A stretch of DNA of 64,000 nt from Shewanella salipaludis (GTDB taxonomy: Bacteria; Pseudomonadota; Gammaproteobacteria; Enterobacterales; Shewanellaceae), in the NCBI RefSeq assembly GCF_012911865.1, contig NZ_JAAXYH010000008.1, positions 124,001-188,000 of the forward strand, in the 5' to 3' direction. Below, one piece after another: positions 8,715 through 19,700 of this stretch. The first letter of the stretch is position 1; each line of letters opens with the position of its first letter. The notes under the pieces were generated by a model. It was not told the origin of the DNA, made no database searches, and worked only from the letters and a program-made list of their open reading frames with translations. The position numbers were made by a program, and so were the translations under genes.

Positions 8715-8986
8715 GCTGTTTCCTTTACTAATGCGGGTATGAGGTCGAGCCGATAGGGCCGAATACAGTATTGGTATTATTTGCGCCGAATGATACCTGA
8801 GTTCGGTGACAATTTCAGCGCACGGGGCGGATTTTCTCTGCAACGGCTGCGCCTCCGTCCGGCGCTTGCCGGGACCCGGGCTCGGCGTCCGGCGGTGGAC
8901 TTTGGTTTTCTGCGCACTTGAGGCACAATGAGGCAGCCTCTTAACCGCCGGTGGTTTCCTCCGGCGTGGTACTTCCAGGAATAATA

Positions 8987-11230
8987 ATGACGAAAAATTG
9001 GATCGCCTCGGCCCTCACAGCCATCCCACTCCTCCTAACCAGTCAGGTATGTATGAAACAGGCCAATGCCCTGGAGGGCAACAAGACTCCACTGACCATA
9101 GAACGTCTGTATGCCTCGCCGGCGCTGGCCGGCAGCAGCCCGAGGGAGCTGAAGCTCTCCCCCGACGGCAAACAGGTCACCTATCTGGCGAGCCGCGCCG
9201 ATAACCAGTACCGCTATGATCTGTGGCAGATGGATGTCGTCAGCGGCGAGCGCAGCATACTGGTCGATGCCGATAAGCTGGCGGGCGGTGAGTTGTCGGA
9301 TGAAGAGAAGGCCCGTCGCGAGCGCCAGCGCATCTATGGCGAAGGCATAATGGAATACTTCTGGGCCGACGATAGCCGGGCGCTGCTGATCCCCGCCGCG
9401 GGCAAGCTGTATTATGTCTCCCTCGCCACTGGCAAGGTCGAGCCGCTGGCCACGGGCGAGGGCTTCGCCACAGATGCCCGCCTGTCACCCAAGGGGCATT
9501 ATGTGTCCTTCGTGCGTGAGCAAAATCTCTATGTGCTGAATTTGGCCGACAACAAGTTAACGGCATTGACCACTGACGGTGGCGGCCTGATCAAGAACGC
9601 CATGGCCGAGTTCGTCGCCCAGGAGGAGATGGACAGGATGACGGGCTACTGGTGGGCACCGGATGAAGCTGCCATCGCCTTCACCCGCATCGACGAGTCT
9701 GGGGTCGAGTCTGTCACCCGTAACGAGATCTATGCCGATGGCATCAAACTGACCGAGCAGCGCTATCCCTACGCCGGCAAGAACAATGTCGAGATCGCCC
9801 TCGGGGTCGTGACTCTGGCGGATAAGCGCATCGACTGGGTCGACCTGGGTGCGGCCAAGGACATCTATTTGCCGCGGGTGGATTGGTTGCCGGACAGTCG
9901 GCACTTGTCATTCCAATGGCAGAGCCGGGATCAGCAGGCGCTGGATCTGCGCTTGGTGGCCCTGAGCGGGTTGGGCAACCCCAGGACTCTGGTGCAGGAG
10001 CGCAGCGACGCCTGGGTGAATTTGAACCAGGATCTGCACTTCCTGAAAAAACAGCCGGCCTTCATCTGGGCCTCGGAGCGCGACGGCTTCAAGCATCTGT
10101 ACCTGTTCGATCTCGAGGGTAGGCTCAAGCAGCGGCTGACACACGGCGACTGGGCCGTCGATGCGCTCGAGTATGTCGACGAAGCCTCTGGTTGGGTCTA
10201 TTTTTCCGGCCGCAAGGATACGGTGATCGAGAAGCAGCTCTACCGGGTGCCGCTTAACGGCGGCGAGATAGAGAATGTCAGCCAAGGTTCGGGCATGCAC
10301 GATGCCGTGTTCGCCGAGAATAAACCCGTGTATCTGGACTATTTCAGCAGCCTGTCGCAGCCGCCGCAGGTCAGTCTGCACGATGCCTTGGGCCGGCAAC
10401 TGGCCTGGGTCGAGCAGAATAGGGTCGATGAGCGGCATCCCTTGTATCCGTATTTCGGCCTGTGGCAGCTGCCGGAGTTCGGCGAGCTGAAGGCCGAAGA
10501 CGGCCAAAGCCTGAATTACCGCCTGTTCAAGCCGGTGCCCTTCGATGCAAAGAAAAAATACCCCGTGGTGGTACGGGTATACGGTGGGCCCCATGCCCAG
10601 CTGGTGACCAACAGCTGGAGTGAGCATGACTATTTCAGCCAGTATTTGCTGCAACAGGGCTACCTGGTGTTCCAGTTGGATAATCGCGGCTCGGCCCATA
10701 GAGGCACCCGCTTCGAGCAGGTGATCTATAAGCAGTTGGGAGCGGCGGAAGTCGAAGATCAGAAGGCCGGGGTGGACCATCTGCGCAGCCTGGCGTTTGT
10801 CGACGCCGACAATATCGCCATCTATGGTCATAGTTACGGCGGCTACATGGCGCTGATGAGCCTGTTCAAGGCGCCGGATTATTTCAAGGCGGCGATTTCC
10901 GGCGCGCCCGTGACCGACTGGCGTTTGTATGACAGCCATTATACCGAGCGTTACCTGGCCAACCCGGCGCACAATGCCAAAGGCTATGAGGCCAGCAGCG
11001 TGTTGCCCTATGTGAAGGACTATCGCGCCGGCCTGCTCATGTACCACGGCATGGCGGACGATAACGTCTTGTTCGAAAACAGCACCCGGGTCTACAAGGC
11101 CCTGCAGGATGAGGGCAAGTTATTCGAGATGGTGAATTATCCCGGCTCCAAGCATTCGATGCGCGGCGAGGCGGTGCGTAACCATCTGTACCGGACCCTG
11201 AGCGACTTCTTAGACAGGAAGCTGAAGTAA
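8987..11230 (+). CDS. Dipeptidyl peptidase IV-like S9B serine peptidase
   Basis: A secreted or periplasmic prolyl oligopeptidase-family enzyme (747 residues) that releases X-Pro or X-Ala dipeptides from peptide N-termini. It has an N-terminal signal peptide (hydrophobic run about 4-16), a beta-propeller domain (about 50-480) containing the [12 protein letters not shown] segment with the glutamate pair that fixes the substrate amino group, and an alpha/beta-hydrolase domain. The catalytic serine is in YGHSYGGYM (about residue 627), followed by the Asp in [10 protein letters not shown] and the His in GSKHSMRG. The start is the ATG at 8987, seven bases after AGGA; an upstream in-frame start is less likely. 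Such peptidases are common in protein-eating marine bacteria. Confidence 0.95.
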   Translation: MTKNWIASALTAIPLLLTSQVCMKQANALEGNKTPLTIERLYASPALAGSSPRELKLSPDGKQVTYLASRADNQYRYDLWQMDVVSGERSILVDADKLAGGELSDEEKARRERQRIYGEGIMEYFWADDSRALLIPAAGKLYYVSLATGKVEPLATGEGFATDARLSPKGHYVSFVREQNLYVLNLADNKLTALTTDGGGLIKNAMAEFVAQEEMDRMTGYWWAPDEAAIAFTRIDESGVESVTRNEIYADGIKLTEQRYPYAGKNNVEIALGVVTLADKRIDWVDLGAAKDIYLPRVDWLPDSRHLSFQWQSRDQQALDLRLVALSGLGNPRTLVQERSDAWVNLNQDLHFLKKQPAFIWASERDGFKHLYLFDLEGRLKQRLTHGDWAVDALEYVDEASGWVYFSGRKDTVIEKQLYRVPLNGGEIENVSQGSGMHDAVFAENKPVYLDYFSSLSQPPQVSLHDALGRQLAWVEQNRVDERHPLYPYFGLWQLPEFGELKAEDGQSLNYRLFKPVPFDAKKKYPVVVRVYGGPHAQLVTNSWSEHDYFSQYLLQQGYLVFQLDNRGSAHRGTRFEQVIYKQLGAAEVEDQKAGVDHLRSLAFVDADNIAIYGHSYGGYMALMSLFKAPDYFKAAISGAPVTDWRLYDSHYTERYLANPAHNAKGYEASSVLPYVKDYRAGLLMYHGMADDNVLFENSTRVYKALQDEGKLFEMVNYPGSKHSMRGEAVRNHLYRTLSDFLDRKLK

Positions 11231-11308
11231 GGCGGCTTCTGCCGGAGCCGGCCCCGAGGCCGCCGGTCTCGGGATGGCGGGGCGTTAACCCCCTACGTCA
11301 TCAAGCAT

Positions 11309-11339
11309 AAAAAAATCCGAGTCATGGACTCGGATTTTT
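11309..11339. terminator. Bidirectional terminator between dpp4-like gene and arcA
   Basis: AAAAATCCGAGTC-ATG-GACTCGGATTTTT between two convergent genes, with A and T runs on both sides, so it can stop transcription in both directions. Confidence 0.92.
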
Positions 11340-11359
11340 ATTATGCGGCTAAATGAAGA

Positions 11360-12076
11360 TTAATCTTCCAGGTTGCCGCAGAAACGATAGCCTTCACCGT
11401 GGATGGTGGCGATGATTTCCGGGGTATCGGGCAAGCTTTCGAAGTGCTTGCGAATACGACGGATAGTGACATCGACTGTGCGGTCGTGTGGCTTGAGTTC
11501 GCGGCCTGTCATCTTCATCAGCAGATCGGCACGGGTCAAGATCTTGCCTGGGTTCTCGACGAAGTGCAGCATGGCTCTGAACTCGCTGCGTGGCAGCTTA
11601 TAGGCTTCACCCTGTGGGCTCACCAGAGAGCGGCTGTTGATTTCCAGGCTCCAACCGTTGAACTTGTAGTATTCCACCGAGGTTTTCTCTTCGACTTCGG
11701 CGCCTGCGCTGTTGACGCGAGTCAGAAGGTTACGGGCACGAATAGTCAACTCACGGGGATTGAACGGCTTGGTAATATAATCGTCCGCGCCAATTTCGAG
11801 TCCAAGGATCTTGTCGACTTCGTTATCACGGCCTGTCAGGAAAATCAGGCCTATGTTGTTGATTTCACGCAGCTCACGAGCCAAGAGCAAACCATTTTTG
11901 CCTGGCAGGTTGATATCCATTACCACCAGGTTGATCTTATTTTCCTGCATGGCTTTATGCATCTCTGCGCCATCATTAGCTTCAGTGACCAGATACCCTT
12001 CTGCCTCGAAAATACTTCTCAGCGTGTTACGGGTAACGGCTTCATCTTCAACGATCAGAATGTGCGGGTTTTGCAT
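11360..12076 (-). CDS. arcA: Two-component response regulator ArcA
   Basis: A 238-residue OmpR-type regulator that adjusts respiratory gene expression to redox state. The receiver domain (1-120) has the acidic pair in VEDE (about 10-11), the phosphoacceptor Asp in VVMDINLPG (about 54) and the Lys in ITKPFNPRE (about 105). The C-terminal winged helix reads [11 protein letters not shown]...GREL...[13 protein letters not shown]. It is very close to enteric ArcA from memory. In Shewanella ArcA is paired with a split sensor (ArcS and HptA) rather than ArcB; no sensor is in this window. A long AT-rich leader lies upstream. Confidence 0.97.
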   Translation of the reverse strand: MQNPHILIVEDEAVTRNTLRSIFEAEGYLVTEANDGAEMHKAMQENKINLVVMDINLPGKNGLLLARELREINNIGLIFLTGRDNEVDKILGLEIGADDYITKPFNPRELTIRARNLLTRVNSAGAEVEEKTSVEYYKFNGWSLEINSRSLVSPQGEAYKLPRSEFRAMLHFVENPGKILTRADLLMKMTGRELKPHDRTVDVTIRRIRKHFESLPDTPEIIATIHGEGYRFCGNLED

Positions 12077-12468
12077 GCTATTTACCTAAATATTAATCAA
12101 TTCAATTCTAACCATAAGAGCCGCCTGCTGTGCGCCCTCATATCTATAAAACGCTGGCAATTCACTGAGCCACATGAGTGTTTCTCAAAAGACTAGTCTG
12201 GACGGCAACACACTGCATGATTAGTCGAGTATGCATTCCTTTCGCAGAAAGGGAAAACGCGACCTCTACCGACTTCGATAAACAGTAACTAAGTTAGTTC
12301 CTTAGCCCTTGTTTTGTTTTGAAGTTTACTTGTTAAATCAAATGTAGATCACATTATAGACGTATGTATTGCTAGCCACTTCGATGGCTCCCGTTAAATG
12401 TAACAAATTGTGTTGCAGTAACAGGGGAAAAAGTGATTGCTAACCGCCGGCATTGTACTCGTTTTAGG

Positions 12469-12499
12469 CATTTGTTAACAAATGAAATGTTAACAAATT
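12469..12499. promoter_or_regulatory. Paired GTTAAC palindromes, likely operator
   Basis: CATTTGTTAACAAATG (12469-12484) is a perfect 16-base palindrome. A second copy of GTTAACAAAT starts 15 bases after the first (12489). Repeated palindromes at this spacing suggest a cooperative regulator site; the protein is unknown. Confidence 0.5.
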
Positions 12500-12574
12500 T
12501 CCGCCTCCTGGCCGGCTTAAGCACTGTTCTTAGATTAATGCATGATTTTAAACAGAAAACAATTCGTATCAAAC

Positions 12575-12590
12575 TGTGAGCCGGCTCACA
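12575..12590. promoter_or_regulatory. CRP-type binding site
   Basis: TGTGAGCCGGCTCACA is a perfect inverted repeat and matches the CRP consensus TGTGA-N6-TCACA at every fixed position. It is about 40 bases upstream of the expected transcription start after the extended -10 at 12614-12622, which is the spacing for class II activation. Confidence 0.75.
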
Positions 12591-12652
12591 TCCTTTGGCA
12601 TTCGGATTCTCTCTGCTACACTGGATCGGGTTCATTTTACGAAAGTGAGACT

Positions 12653-13084
12653 ATGAATAACTCAATAGATAGCCTGTGGCACCATTACAGCGAAACGCGG
12701 TTTTTATTGACTCAATCCCTTTCCTGCCAGCTTTCCTTCGCCATCATAAGTGCCCACAACCCGCTGGGAACCCTGTTGACCCCCTGCCAGAACCGTTTGC
12801 TCGACAGGCAATTGCAATCCGAAATCGAAAAACTGCACCGGCCCTACAGGGCCCTGGTGGGCGCGGCTGCCGACTTGACCCACATGGAAAAGAGCTGGGC
12901 CGTGTTCATCGACAGGGAGCTTGCCGTCGAACTGGGGCGGCGCTTCAACCAAAATGCTATCTATTATGTGGAGCAGGGGCGACTCAGTCTGTTGCCCTGC
13001 ATCGCCGCCAGGGATGAACTTAAGCTGGGCAGTTTTACCGAGCGAGTCAAGTTAGTGACAGAATTGCCGGAGTTGAACGGCTAG
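12653..13084 (+). CDS. DUF3293 domain protein
   Basis: A 143-residue protein of unknown function. The segment FAIISAHNPLG near residue 30 and the later FNQNAIYYVEQGRLSLLPC region are typical of DUF3293 proteins. The ATG at 12653 is chosen because it follows the predicted CRP-dependent promoter and a GTGAG ribosome site; the frame is open upstream only across the CRP site. No signal peptide or membrane segment is seen. The gene precedes the lysine riboswitch and is probably a separate transcript. Confidence 0.8.
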   Translation: MNNSIDSLWHHYSETRFLLTQSLSCQLSFAIISAHNPLGTLLTPCQNRLLDRQLQSEIEKLHRPYRALVGAAADLTHMEKSWAVFIDRELAVELGRRFNQNAIYYVEQGRLSLLPCIAARDELKLGSFTERVKLVTELPELNG

Positions 13085-13200
13085 GCCGTTTGGGTCGACG
13101 GGACCGCCGCCGACCGACTTTCGATGGATTATTTTGCTGACGCCATTGACTCGGCAAGGGGTTTATTGCTACTTTTTTCGTCCCTTCCTCCGGGAAGGCA

Positions 13201-13366
13201 CAGAAGAGGAGCGTTAACTAGGTAGTAAGTCTGAGGAGCACACACTCCGGCGACGGCTTATGAGGGAGATTAACGCCGAGGTATTTCAGTGAGTCGTGCG
13301 CTGAGGTATCGGTCGTTCAGGTTGAATCCTGGCGATTGTCACCTGATTTTTGGTGGAGAGCTTCTG
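13201..13366 (+). promoter_or_regulatory. Lysine riboswitch (L box) aptamer upstream of lysC
   Basis: The region contains the conserved L-box words in order: AGAAGAGGAGCG, AGGTAGTA, TGAGG, GCCGAGG, then TGTCACC and GGAGAGCTTCT. CAGAAG (13201-13206) and CTTCTG (13361-13366) close stem P1. It lies 145 bases before the lysC start. High lysine is expected to reduce lysC expression. A mutually exclusive pairing of GTCACC (13339-13344) with GGTGAC (13366-13371) may be part of the switch. No classical terminator with a T run follows, so control may be at translation or by Rho. Confidence 0.92.
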
Positions 13367-13511
13367 GTGACGATTGCTGTTTCCCTTCTTTGGGGTGCGT
13401 TATCTTTGCACCAGGCTCTTCGAACTCATAGGTTCGGAGTGTGATCATGTTAGTTTCTCAAGTCGTTTCGCGTGTGTTTCCCGTTTCTTCGCTGTCTGCG
13501 GAGGTGCGCTA

Positions 13512-14867
13512 ATGTCCCTGGTTGTTGCTAAATTTGGTGGTACCTCGGTTGCCGATTATGACGCCATGGGGCGCAGCGCAGATATAGTGCTGGCCAATGC
13601 CGCTACCCGCATAGTCGTAGTGAGCGCCTCCAGTGGCGTCACCAATCTCTTGGTCGAGTTGACTCAGGCGACCATCAACGACGAGCGTCGGCTGCAGCTG
13701 CTCAAGCAGATAGCCCAGATCCAATATCAGATAGTCGATGAGCTGGGGCGTCCGCAGGAAATCATAGCAGTGCTGGATAAGCTGCTGAGCCGTATGGCGG
13801 TATTGAGTGAAATGCTGGTGCTCAATCGCAGCAAGGCTGTCATGGATGAACTCCTGTCACTGGGGGAGCAATGTTCTTCGGCGCTGTTTGCCGCCGTGCT
13901 GCGGGAGAAGGGGGCCATCGCCAGCGCCTTCGATGTGCGCCGGGTGCTGCGCACCGACAGTCATTTCGGCCGGGCCGAGCCGCAGATAGAAGCCATCGCC
14001 TGCCTGGCTCATGAGCACCTGCAACCCTTCTTGCAAGACCAGATTATCGTCACCCAGGGATTCATAGGGGCCGACGATGAAGGCAGGACGACCACCCTTG
14101 GCCGTGGCGGCAGCGATTATTCCGCCGCCCTGTTGGCCGAAGCCCTGAAGGCCAGCGCGGTGGAGATCTGGACGGATGTGGCCGGGATTTACACCACAGA
14201 TCCACGCCTGGCGCCCAACGCCAGACCCATAGCCGAGATCAGCTTCAACGAAGCGGCCGAGATGGCCACCTTCGGCGCCAAGGTGCTGCATCCGGCGACT
14301 ATCCTGCCGGCGGTGCGCCAGCAAATTCAAGTGTTTGTCGGCTCGAGTAAGGAGCCACAGAAGGGCGGCACCTGGATACGGCACCAGGTGGAGGACGCCC
14401 CCGTCTATCGCGCCGTCGCCCTGCGCCGGGATCAGACCCTGCTCAATCTGCATAGCCTGCAGATGCTGCATGCCCAGGGCTTCCTGGCCGAAACCTTCGC
14501 CACCCTGGCGCGGCATAAGATCAGCGTAGATCTCATCACCACCTCAGAGGTCAACGTGGCGCTGACCCTGGACAAGACGGGGTCGGATTCCAGCGGCCAT
14601 GGTCTGCTCAGCGAAGCCCTGCTGCAGGAGCTGTCACAGCATTGCCGGGTCAGGGTGGAAGACAAGCTGGCCTTGGTGGCCATCATAGGCAACAGAATTG
14701 CCACTACGCCGGGCGTGTGCCGGCGGGTATTCGAAGTGCTCGAGCCCCACAATGTGCGCATGATATGTCAGGGCGCCAGCCCGCATAACCTCTGTGTACT
14801 GGTGGCCGAATCCGAGGCGGCCCAGGTGGTGGCGGCGCTGCATCAGAACCTGTTCGAGGGCGCCTAG
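13512..14867 (+). CDS. lysC: Lysine-sensitive aspartate kinase (aspartokinase III)
   Basis: A 451-residue monofunctional enzyme that phosphorylates aspartate, the first step to lysine, threonine and methionine. The N-terminal AKFGGTSV motif (6-13) and the TLGRGGSDYSAALLA motif (about 196-210) form the kinase site, followed by WTDVAGIYTTDPR. The C-terminal part (about 300-450) carries two ACT domains for lysine feedback (for example VSVDLITTSEVNVAL). The size matches E. coli LysC (449). The start is the ATG at 13512 after GGAGGTG; open frame further upstream runs through the riboswitch. It is followed one base later by a deacylase gene. Confidence 0.96.
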   Translation: MSLVVAKFGGTSVADYDAMGRSADIVLANAATRIVVVSASSGVTNLLVELTQATINDERRLQLLKQIAQIQYQIVDELGRPQEIIAVLDKLLSRMAVLSEMLVLNRSKAVMDELLSLGEQCSSALFAAVLREKGAIASAFDVRRVLRTDSHFGRAEPQIEAIACLAHEHLQPFLQDQIIVTQGFIGADDEGRTTTLGRGGSDYSAALLAEALKASAVEIWTDVAGIYTTDPRLAPNARPIAEISFNEAAEMATFGAKVLHPATILPAVRQQIQVFVGSSKEPQKGGTWIRHQVEDAPVYRAVALRRDQTLLNLHSLQMLHAQGFLAETFATLARHKISVDLITTSEVNVALTLDKTGSDSSGHGLLSEALLQELSQHCRVRVEDKLALVAIIGNRIATTPGVCRRVFEVLEPHNVRMICQGASPHNLCVLVAESEAAQVVAALHQNLFEGA

Positions 14868-14868
14868 C

Positions 14869-15981
14869 ATGAGGATGAGCAAGTCGTCGTTGCAGGTGGG
14901 GGAACTGGCCGCGGGCCAGGCGCTCTGCATACCCATATATCGGCTGCAACCCGAAGCAAACACCGGCCCGAGTGTCTATATCCAGGCCAACGTGCATGGC
15001 GCCGAGGTGCAGGGCAATGCGGTGATCTTCCAGCTGATGAAGCTGTTGGAAAACTACCGCCTCTTGGGCGAGATCACTCTGGTGCCGCTGGCCAACCCCT
15101 TGGGGATCAACCAGAAGAGCGGTGAGTTTACCCTCGGGCGTTTCGATCCCATCACGGGCAACAACTGGAACCGTGAGTACCTGGACTCTGCTATCGAGCT
15201 GCCGCACTGGTATGCCGAACATGCGCGGCTGGACGATGCCGGGATCATTCAGGCCTATCGCAGCGCCCTGGTAGAGAGTTGCCAGCAAAGACTGAGCAAT
15301 GACTGGGGCATCACCACGGGCCACAGACTGGCGCTGAACCTGCAGTCTATGGCACACAGGGCCGACATAGTGCTGGATCTCCACACAGGCCCCAAGTCAT
15401 GCAAGCATTTGTATTGCCCCGAATATGAAGTGTCGGCGGCGCAGTACTTCTCCATTCCTTATACCCTGGTGATACCCAACAGCTTCGGCGGCGCCATGGA
15501 TGAGGCGGCCTTCTGCCCCTGGTGGCGTCTGAGCGAATATGCGGCATCTCAGGGACGTGACTTGGGGGTTGCCGTCTCGGCCTTTACCTTGGAGCTGGCC
15601 AGCCAGGAGCGGATAGATCTTGCCGACGCCGAGCACGATGCCCTAGGCATATTGACCTATCTGAGCCACAGAGGTGTGATAGCCGAGAGCGTCCGGCCAG
15701 CAGCCATGGCAAGATACGGCTGTTATTTGCGCAATTATAAGAAGTTCCACGCCCCCAAGGCCGGCCTGGTGGAATATGTCGCCGGGGTGGGCGAGCCCCT
15801 GAAGGCGGGTGAGCCTCTGGTTAACTTGCTGCGTTTGGATCACTATGGCACAGAGGAAGCCTTGACCCGCATCTCATTGCCAGTCGATTGTGTGCCGATA
15901 CTGCACTTCGCCTCGGCGTCGGTGCATCAGGGCACAGAGCTGTATAAGGTGATGACGGAGGTGTTTCCACTCGACTCTTAG
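14869..15981 (+). CDS. Succinylglutamate desuccinylase/aspartoacylase-family deacylase
   Basis: A 370-residue M14-type zinc hydrolase that removes acyl groups from N-acyl amino acids or related compounds. Zinc ligands are visible as NVHGAEVQ (His and Glu, about residues 42-45) and DLHTGP (about 166). The catalytic glutamate is probably in FTLELASQE (about 243). A C-terminal lipoyl-like beta domain (GLVEYVAGVGEPLKAGEPL) is typical of the DoeB/AstE-like subgroup. It starts one base after the lysC stop, so it is almost surely co-transcribed with lysC under the lysine riboswitch. This suggests a role in an acylated intermediate of the aspartate or lysine route, but the substrate is not known. Confidence 0.85.
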   Translation: MRMSKSSLQVGELAAGQALCIPIYRLQPEANTGPSVYIQANVHGAEVQGNAVIFQLMKLLENYRLLGEITLVPLANPLGINQKSGEFTLGRFDPITGNNWNREYLDSAIELPHWYAEHARLDDAGIIQAYRSALVESCQQRLSNDWGITTGHRLALNLQSMAHRADIVLDLHTGPKSCKHLYCPEYEVSAAQYFSIPYTLVIPNSFGGAMDEAAFCPWWRLSEYAASQGRDLGVAVSAFTLELASQERIDLADAEHDALGILTYLSHRGVIAESVRPAAMARYGCYLRNYKKFHAPKAGLVEYVAGVGEPLKAGEPLVNLLRLDHYGTEEALTRISLPVDCVPILHFASASVHQGTELYKVMTEVFPLDS

Positions 15982-16767
15982 GCAAATGCTCTGTGAGCGG
16001 GATTGAGTTTGTCCCGCTCTGAGCTCGGGTCATTTCATCTTGGGCAGCCAGCATTTATGGCTCGACTCAATATACCTCAAGCGATATTCAGCAATGTGAG
16101 AATAGGTGGAGACTGCTCCAATAGCATGGGCGGCATCCAGGTTAATCCATGATGGTGAGGCAACGCCAAATTATCGGTACGCTGCATAGATAACATCCAC
16201 TCTATACATACAACTTATTGTTTATTTTTGAGGCGTCATTTCCAATGAAAAGGGATTTCTTGGTGGTATATTTTTAGCGCTTAATATATTCAGTGTTTCA
16301 AATGCCAATTCCGCCTCCAGTCCAGTCCTCTGTTATATAGAGTCTTCAATAGTATTTTTCTCCAATGCCTTTCTATGCCGCTTATTCCAGATGGCTAGGA
16401 AACCTTATTCGGTGCGATAAAGTGGATATTTACCGCTCGCTATGTTGTTAATTGGTTGCTTGTTTGTATGATTTATTGGATGTTGTCATTTTACCGTCAC
16501 TTTGACGCTAAGTGTTTGTGATTCATGGTTTTAATGTTTTTTGTTGGTGATTTGTTGGGCGTAAAAGTCATTTTTATGACGCTTTTTTAGTGATTTGTTT
16601 GCCGATATGTTTTTCATGTGTTAAAAAGTCTAGCTCTTGGTTAACTATGCTGAGAGTATCATCTTAACTCGAGGGTTTCTGCAGGATCAGCGGACCAGAG
16701 TTTATCGGTGAATGGACGATTTTTATTATAACGAGAAAGCACTTTCAGGTGTTTGAGGATATAACAG
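15982..16767. other. Long AT-rich spacer before the subtilase gene
   Basis: About 785 bases with many stop codons in all frames and no supported gene. From about 16180 the base composition becomes AT-rich. A promoter for the subtilase is expected near its end, but no convincing -35/-10 pair or operator could be picked by eye. Confidence 0.5.
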
Positions 16768-19700
16768 GTGAAAAGTCAAGTAGCAATTGCGGTGTCAGCC
16801 GCACTGATGTCTATGGCAATGAGCGTCGAAGCCGCGAGCCAACTAGAAGTTTCCATTTCCAAGCCAAATTTAAAATCGGGTTTCATCACTGCTATGCATT
16901 CCAAGGGCTTTGCTCAGGATTTGAATGCTGGTCATAGTGCTGTGTTTACGCCTGAGGTCAATCTTCCTTCTGGAACTTATCGTTATTTTGTTCGTCTGCT
17001 TGAGAGCCCCGTAGCTCTTTATCAAGGTGGTATCGAAGGCTACCAAGCCACATCATCTGATGTTGTTAAGGGCAAGAGTCGTAAGCTGGATGTTAACAGT
17101 CAGAACGTTAAGTCATATCGTTCATTCCTTAACAAGCGCCAAGACAGTGTAATACAGAAAGCGACGGCGTTGCTCGGTGAGTTGAATGTAAAGCAACGCA
17201 CAACCTTAGCTTATAATGGTATGGTCATCGAAATGACACAGGCTCAAGCCACCAAGCTTGCCAGTGTCCCAGGTATTGCCCATATTAACCGGGAAATATT
17301 GCGTAAACCTATGTCTGATTCTGGCCCGGCAATCATCAAGGCCCCGACCGTTTGGAACGGTGAAGCCACGGGTGTCGAGAGCAAAGGTGAAGGTATGATA
17401 GTAGGTATCATAGATACAGGTATCAATACCGACCATCCCTCATTTGCCGACATAGGAGGCGATGGATACGATCATACCAATCCATGGGGGCCGGGTGTTT
17501 ACTCTGGTGATTGCGCCGGTGACTTCCCTGGATTGTGTAATGATAAACTGATTGGTGTGCATAGCTGGCCGGCGGTGACTGATGGCTATTTAGATCACGA
17601 TATTGATGTCCCTGCCAACGGTGAGGATCACAACGGCCACGGCTCCCACACTGCCAGTACGGTTGCAGGTAATGTGCTGATTGATCAAGCTATTGTTGAT
17701 GCTGAAGGCGGTAATACAGATATCAAATTTGCGCGTATGTCTGGTGTGGCACCGCATGCAAACATAGTTGCTTACCAAGTGTGTGTACCCGGTGAGGATG
17801 ATGCCATAGGTTTTAATGGCTGTCTGCCTTCGTTGACGGTTCTTGCCGTTGAAGATGCTATAGAACATGGTATAGATGCCCTTAACTACTCTATCGGCGG
17901 CGGTTCAAGTGATCCTTGGAATGATGCGGATGCATTGGCATTCCTGGCTGCCCGTAAGGCGGGTATCCATGTGGCTACTTCTGCCGGTAACTCAGGTCCT
18001 GGTCCTGAAACTGTGGGTTCTCCCGGAGATGCACCTTGGATCACAACTGTAGCTGCCTATACACATGATCGTGATTTCTCAGAGAAGACCTTGGATGGTT
18101 TTACCGGTGGCGACACAGCTGCTCCGACGAAAATCACAGGTAAGTCCATTAGCGGTGCCTTCACTGGCTCTATTGTCTATGCTGGTGACTTCGAAAATCC
18201 TAACGACCCAGAAGGCGATCCAGCCCAATGTTTGAAAAAGTTTCCTGAGAATACCTTTGCTCCAAACACTATTGTTGTGTGCGATCGTGGTGCAATAGCC
18301 AGGACTGCGAAAGGTATAAATGTTAAAGCCGGCGGTGCAGCGGCACTCGTGCTGGCAAACGTGCAAGGTGGCGCCAACAGCGTAGTGGCAGATGCTCACG
18401 TATTACCAGCCATCAATATTGATGCGGACCAGGGGGATACCCTGAGAGCCTGGCTCGCAAGCGGTAAAGGTCACACTGCCAGCATATCAGGGACTGAAGT
18501 CGTCCATGATGACAAGCTGGCACGTGTCGCTGCCGAGTTTACCTCGCGTGGGCCGAATAAGTCTGTGCCGGACGTGATCGCACCTTCGATTGCTGCCCCT
18601 GGTGTGAGCATCTATGCCGCCTATGCCGACTCTCAGTCTGCTGCTTTCAAGGAGTTTCCAGATCCCAGCAATTTTGCATTCCTGAGCGGTACCTCCATGG
18701 CCAGCCCGCATGTTGCCGGCGCCTTGACTCTGTTGGCCAGCATTCACCCCGAATGGACGCCAGCCGAGATCCAATCGGCGCTGATGCTGACAGCGAATCA
18801 AAAGACCCTCAAGGACGATGGCAAAACACCGTCGGATTTCTTCGATATGGGCGCGGGTTTTGCTGATATTGAAGCTGCCGCCAAGACGGGACTGGTGATG
18901 GATGAAACTTATGTCGATTATGTGAAAGCCGATCCTGCCTTGGGTGGCCAACCATCACAGATCAACTTACCGACTATGGCCAACGCCAAGTGTGTCGACA
19001 CTTGTACTTGGACCCGTACTGTTAAGGCAACCAAAGCCGGCAGCTGGACTGCCAGCACGTTAGGCGTGGCCGATGGTTTGGTACTGACTGTCACTCCGGC
19101 GAGTTTCGAGTTGGCTGAGGGCGCGACTCAGGAATTGACTGTAACAGCAAATGTTGCCGCCGCCAGCGAAGGTTGGAACTTTGCCAATATCAAGCTGGCA
19201 GCGGAAGGCATGCCGGAAGTTAAATTGCCGGTAGCTGTTATGGCCAATGGCGATAACTTACCGGGCAGTATAGATATAGTTGCTGGACGTACCGTCGGCA
19301 GCATGACCTACAGCGGCTTTGTAGCGAAAGACTTGACCAATATCAAAGCGGGTATTTACGACAAGTCGAGCAATGTGATCGCGCCTCAAGTATTGTCAGT
19401 GCCTGAAGATGGTTATGATGGAATTGCGCTGACCTTTAGCGAAGTAGTGCCTAACATCAAGTTCAGCACTTCATCTGAGACTGCGCCGGATGTGGATCTG
19501 AGAATCGTTCGTCATTATGGTGTTGATGATGATGAACTAGTAGGTAGTAGTGCAGGTCCTGACTCCAATGAGTCAGTCGCCTTCACCAATCTGCCTGCCG
19601 GTACATATTATGTGCTGGTCGATGGTTATAAGGCATCTACTCCGGGTGGTAGCGACGATGTGCTTTTGTCTGTAACCTCAGTCCTGCCTACCGCAGATTC

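Larger units (their letters stand above)
12077..12652. other. Regulatory spacer between arcA and the DUF3293 gene
   Basis: A 576-base, mostly AT-rich divergent spacer with no gene. It holds two GTTAAC-centred palindromes (12469-12499), a perfect CRP-type site (12575-12590) and an extended -10 (TGCTACACT, 12614-12622) for the rightward gene. The arcA promoter(s) must lie in its left half, though no near-consensus pair is obvious. Confidence 0.6.

Noticed and set aside
9908..11047. 379-codon minus-strand frame opposite the dipeptidyl peptidase gene
   Set aside because: The + strand protein has the complete catalytic triad and signal peptide; the antisense translation shows only shadow-type composition.
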